Assembly (NCBI GenBank): GCA_937868205.1
Contig: CALMMC010000124.1
Span: 1 to 64,000, forward strand
Length of the DNA: 64,000 nucleotides
Source of the DNA: JAAZPG01 sp012797375
Lineage (GTDB): Bacteria > Acidobacteriota > Aminicenantia > Aminicenantales > UBA4085
Direction: 5' to 3'
Shown here: positions 61,067-64,000 of the stretch, one piece after another
How the letters are laid out: every line of letters begins with the position of its first letter
Position numbering within the stretch: the first letter of the stretch is position 1
Notes under the pieces: model-generated
What the model saw: only the letters and a program-made list of their open reading frames with translations
Told to the model about the DNA's origin: nothing
Databases searched by the model: none
Program-made: the position numbers and the translations under genes

Positions 61067-62261
61067 AAAGAAAAGACGATGGGGCCGCCTCCTTCGGATC
61101 GTCCTCGGGACGGCGTTCGCCGTCTATCTCGCCTGGCTGGCTCTTGAAATCCTGTCGTATCGGAAATACGAGGCGCCGCCGAAGCCCGCCCGGACCGAGA
61201 GGACGATGGTTCCGCCCGGCGGCCCGGCGGAGGCCTCTCCCCTTTCCGCCGCCCCCCCGGAACCCGTCGAGCTCCGCGGCGCTTATCACCTCCATTCCCG
61301 GCATTCCGATGGATCGAAGACCCCCGCCGAGCTGGCCGCGGCGGCCGAACGCGCGGGCTTGGATTTCATCATTCTCACCGACCACGGCGTTCCCAATCTC
61401 GCTTCCCTCGAGGCCCAGGGGCGCGCCGGCCGGATCCTGGTTATCGCCGGTACCGAAATCTCCTCCAGCCGCGGTCATTTAGTCGCCCTGGGCTTTGACC
61501 CGCCCGCCCGGCCGTTCTCCCAGGAAGCCGGGGCGGCCGCCCGCGAAGTCCATGCCCAAGGCGGATTCACCGTCATCGCCCATCCCTATTCCAAAACCCG
61601 CTGGTCCTGGGGAAGCGCGAAGGACGCCGACGGGCTCGAGATCATCAATCTTGACGGCGATCTTCGCCGGGGATGGGGCACCGCCCTGTTTTACGCCCCC
61701 GTCCTTCTCGTCAAACCCACGCTGGCCCTTCTGAAAATCCTGGATCCTCCGACGGCCGCGGCCGGCAAGTGGGACCGGATTCTGGCCGAAACCGAAGAGC
61801 GCCTCGATCCCCCCGTCGCCGGATATTACAGCCTCGATACGCACCGTGTTCTCCACGAGACGGCCTTCGGCGTTCTCAACCTCCACATCCAGCTTGATTC
61901 CCTCATCCCCGCCGACGATGCCGCGGCGTCCCGGGCCGTGCTTGACTCCCTCCGCCGCGGCCGGTTTTACAACGCCGTCGACGCCGCCGCCGATCCGGCG
62001 GGCTTCCGGTTCTGGGCCGAGGGCGGGCCGACGGCTCCCGCGACTCTCCACGTCCGCGCCCCTTTTCCCTTCGCCCATGAAATCCGCCTCCTGCGGCGGG
62101 GAGAGCCGGTCGCCGCCGGAACCGGGCCGGAGCTCGTCTTCAACGCCCGGGAACCGGGCGCCTACCGGGTCGAAGTGCATCTTCGGGCCCGGACGCCGCT
62201 CCCTCGCGGCGTTCCCTGGATTTGCAGCAATCCCATCATTGTTCGAAAGGAAGTCCCATGA
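61047..62261 (+). CDS. Membrane-anchored PHP-domain phosphoesterase
   Basis: 404 aa. One N-terminal TM helix (residues about 15-38), a Pro-rich linker, then a PHP domain: GAYHLHSRHSDG (HxH), ILTDHG, GTEISSS, VIAHPYSK, NLDGD and SLDTHRV supply the metal ligands. A C-terminal beta domain follows. The catalytic part should be periplasmic. Relatives are phosphoesterases of varied substrates. The next gene overlaps by ATGA. Confidence 0.87.
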   Translation: MNPRRLEKKRRWGRLLRIVLGTAFAVYLAWLALEILSYRKYEAPPKPARTERTMVPPGGPAEASPLSAAPPEPVELRGAYHLHSRHSDGSKTPAELAAAAERAGLDFIILTDHGVPNLASLEAQGRAGRILVIAGTEISSSRGHLVALGFDPPARPFSQEAGAAAREVHAQGGFTVIAHPYSKTRWSWGSAKDADGLEIINLDGDLRRGWGTALFYAPVLLVKPTLALLKILDPPTAAAGKWDRILAETEERLDPPVAGYYSLDTHRVLHETAFGVLNLHIQLDSLIPADDAAASRAVLDSLRRGRFYNAVDAAADPAGFRFWAEGGPTAPATLHVRAPFPFAHEIRLLRRGEPVAAGTGPELVFNAREPGAYRVEVHLRARTPLPRGVPWICSNPIIVRKEVP

Positions 62262-63235
62262 CCACGATTTCTCTGTCCCTTCCCAAGGCCCGCCGGGCCG
62301 TTCTCGGGTTCCGCAACCGCCGGGTGCTCGTCCTCGGCGACCTGATGCTCGACAAATACATTTGGGGCAGCGTTTCCCGCATATCCCCGGAGGCGCCCGT
62401 GCCGGTCGTTGAAGTCCAGAGAAGCACCACCGCCCTGGGCGGGGCGGGCAACGTCGCCCACAACCTGGAAGCCCTGAAAGCGGCCCCCCTGCTGGTCGGC
62501 GTCGTCGGGGACGACGAGGAGGGGCAGTGGATCAAGAAACACGTTCCGGACGGACGGGGGATCTTTCTCGACCCTGAACGGCCGACGACGGTCAAAACCC
62601 GGATCATCGCCCAGCACCAGCAGGTCGTCCGGGTGGACCAGGAAAAAAAGCAGGCCATTCCCGTGGGGATGGAGGACCGGATCGTCCGGCTCATCAAAAA
62701 GGAAAAATACGCCGGGATCATCATCTCCGACTACTGCAAGGGAATCGTCACCCGGCAGATGATGACCCGGGTGCTGGCCCACGCGACGGAAGCCCGCATC
62801 CCCGTTTTCGTCGATCCCAAGGTCGAGAATTTCTCCCTCTTTTCGCCGGTGACGCTCATCACCCCCAACCATCATGAGGCCGAGCGGGTCGTCCGCCATT
62901 CCTGCCGAACGGACGAGGAGGTCGAACAGGCCGGCCGGGAAATCATGGAGATGATTTCCTGCCTTTACCTGATCCTGAAGCGGAGCGAGCAGGGAATGTC
63001 GATTTTCGAGCGGGGAAAGAAGCCCGTCCACATCCCGACGATCGCCCGCGAAGTGTTCGATGTGACCGGGGCCGGGGATACGGTCATCGCCACGGCCGCC
63101 CTGGCCATGCTCGGCGGGTTGTCGATCCGGGAAGCGGCGGTCATGGCCAACGCCGCGGCCGGCGTCGTCGTCGGCAAGATCGGCACGGCGACCTGCGCCC
63201 CCGAGGAGCTCTTAGCCGCCGTCGAAGACCATTAA
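62258..63235 (+). CDS. D-glycero-beta-D-manno-heptose-7-phosphate kinase (RfaE1/HldE N-domain)
   Basis: 325 aa PfkB-family kinase. RVLVLGDLMLDKYIWGSVSRISPEAPVPV is RfaE-specific in pattern, ALGGAGNVAHNL the substrate loop, and DVTGAGDTVIATAALA the ATP/anion-hole motif. There is no C-terminal adenylyltransferase, so the partner RfaE2 is elsewhere. It makes heptose-1,7-bisphosphate for the lipopolysaccharide core. Confidence 0.93.
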   Translation: MTTISLSLPKARRAVLGFRNRRVLVLGDLMLDKYIWGSVSRISPEAPVPVVEVQRSTTALGGAGNVAHNLEALKAAPLLVGVVGDDEEGQWIKKHVPDGRGIFLDPERPTTVKTRIIAQHQQVVRVDQEKKQAIPVGMEDRIVRLIKKEKYAGIIISDYCKGIVTRQMMTRVLAHATEARIPVFVDPKVENFSLFSPVTLITPNHHEAERVVRHSCRTDEEVEQAGREIMEMISCLYLILKRSEQGMSIFERGKKPVHIPTIAREVFDVTGAGDTVIATAALAMLGGLSIREAAVMANAAAGVVVGKIGTATCAPEELLAAVEDH

Positions 63236-63263
63236 AGCCCGTCGAAGCGGAAGTTCCGTTCGG

Positions 63264-64000
63264 TCAACGGATCATCTTGGCTCTCCAGTCGTTGAGAAGA
63301 TCGGAGAGCGTTGTTTCCAGGGGGATGCGGGGGCGCCACCCGGTCTCCCGGGTGATCTTGGCGTGGCTTCCGGAAAGAAGCGGGATATCGGACCTGCGGA
63401 CCCGGGCCGGGTCGACCTCCACGACGATCTTCTCCCGGGAATCCCGAAGCAGCATCTTGAGGATCTCCCGCAGGGGACGGGCTTTGCCTGAACAAATGTT
63501 GTACGCTTCGCCGGGCCGTCCTTTCTCGATGAGCAGGGTGTACGCCCGGACGACGTCCCGCACGTCGCTGTAGTCGCGCCGGACGGAGGTATTTCCGACC
63601 TTGAGGACCCTCGAGGGTCCGCGGCCGCTCTTTTTCCCCGTCGCCGCCGCTTCGATGACGGCGATTTGACGAGCCCAGTCCGAGCAGACGAAATCCGGGC
63701 TCTGCCCCGGGCCGGTATGGGTGAACGGCCGGGCGATGACGACGGCCGTTTTTTCCGCCCGGGCGTAAAGCGCGGCCAGGGCTTCGGCGCTCAGCTTCGT
63801 GAAACCGTACGGGCTGGCCGCGTTCAACGGAAATGTTTCCCGAAGCGGCATCCTCCGGGACGGCTGGTTTCCGTAGACATCCGAGGAGCTGATGATCAGG
63901 AGTCGGGCTTCCGGAGCCCGAAGCCGGGCCGCCTCGAGGAGGTGGAACGTCCCCATCAGGTTCGTCTCGATCGTTTCCCGCCGCTGGTTCCAGGAAGCCC
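63264..64000 (-). CDS. NDP-sugar epimerase/dehydratase, GDP-mannose 4,6-dehydratase or RMD-like (5' end outside window)
   Basis: 245 codons are present with no start in frame that fits: the frame runs through the edge (WNQRRETIETNLMGTFHLLE). YGFTKLSAEALA holds the SDR YxxxK; YSDVRDVVRAYTLLIEKG and ITRETGWRPRIPLETTL are typical of GDP-6-deoxy-D-mannose reductases and GMDs. The NAD-binding loop lies outside. It would supply a deoxysugar for the O-antigen. Confidence 0.88.
   Translation of the reverse strand, partial: ASWNQRRETIETNLMGTFHLLEAARLRAPEARLLIISSSDVYGNQPSRRMPLRETFPLNAASPYGFTKLSAEALAALYARAEKTAVVIARPFTHTGPGQSPDFVCSDWARQIAVIEAAATGKKSGRGPSRVLKVGNTSVRRDYSDVRDVVRAYTLLIEKGRPGEAYNICSGKARPLREILKMLLRDSREKIVVEVDPARVRRSDIPLLSGSHAKITRETGWRPRIPLETTLSDLLNDWRAKMIR

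Overview
The window is one continuous stretch of GC-rich bacterial chromosome, packed with genes on both strands. No rRNA, integrase-type mobile element, insertion sequence or CRISPR array is visible. The cell is clearly diderm: there is an O-antigen ligase, a family 9 heptosyltransferase-like enzyme, an RfaE1-type heptose kinase, a porin and other outer-membrane barrels. It makes peptidoglycan (murA, murB) and carries natural-competence genes (comF, comEA, dprA). The gene mix, high GC and soluble bidirectional hydrogenase would fit an Acidobacteriota/Aminicenantes-type lineage, but this is a low-confidence guess because no phylogenetic marker was compared.

Layout. 1-3.5 kb (minus): an exported M55 D-aminopeptidase (cut by the window edge), a DUF2779 nuclease-like protein and a DUF362 protein. 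3.6-8.1 kb (plus): a likely operon from one promoter with a Cys/Met-type PLP enzyme, murA, a HIT protein, a NYN nuclease and a DUF2520 dehydrogenase. murB converges on it. 9.2-17.3 kb: an exported TPR protein, ligA, a DUF4388-DnaJ-TPR protein, a two-gene glutamine-dependent NAD synthetase, rsmI and an Hsp20 gene behind a very AT-rich promoter. 17.4-22 kb (minus): the ribosome/NAD operon rplU-rpmA-obgE-nadD-rsfS-rlmH-dksA-comF. 22.3-26 kb: tRNA-Val, two coupled response regulators (degenerate GGDEF; PAS-HD-GYP), tRNA-Glu and tRNA-Lys, and a lipoprotein.

26.2-33.9 kb: a soluble NAD-linked [NiFe] hydrogenase hoxF-U-Y-H with its protease hoxW, then hypB-hypA, interrupted by a minus-strand fusion of a GpgS-like glycosyltransferase and a HAD phosphatase. 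34-41.1 kb (minus): an Rrf2 regulator, a phosphate-porin-like barrel, pstS-C-A-B and a membrane sulfatase; repeated operator-like sequences flank the regulator and the porin. 41.2-46 kb (plus): histidine kinase, response regulator, methyltransferase, UbiA/DPPR-synthase-like enzyme and rdgB, each overlapping the next by 4 bases. 46-52 kb (minus): comEA, xerC/D, topA, dprA and a DUF1573 protein.

52-64 kb: two outer-membrane barrels, then envelope glycan genes. A coupled minus-strand cassette encodes a GT4 glycosyltransferase, an InaA/Kdo-kinase-like kinase, a clan GH-A glycosidase and a methyltransferase. A plus-strand block encodes a Trm112-like protein, GT9, O-antigen ligase, a membrane-anchored PHP phosphoesterase and an RfaE1 kinase, followed by a minus-strand NDP-sugar epimerase/dehydratase cut by the right edge.

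The most interesting items are an apparent one-base slip in a seven-A run that makes nadD run through rsfS, the GpgS-HAD fusion with an inverted repeat over its -10, the HoxF N-terminal domain that has lost three of four iron-sulfur ligands, the Rrf2/porin operator pair, the surface-glycan cassette with a cytoplasmic glycosidase, and a divergent intergenic region (about 51.9-52.0 kb) full of inverted repeats.
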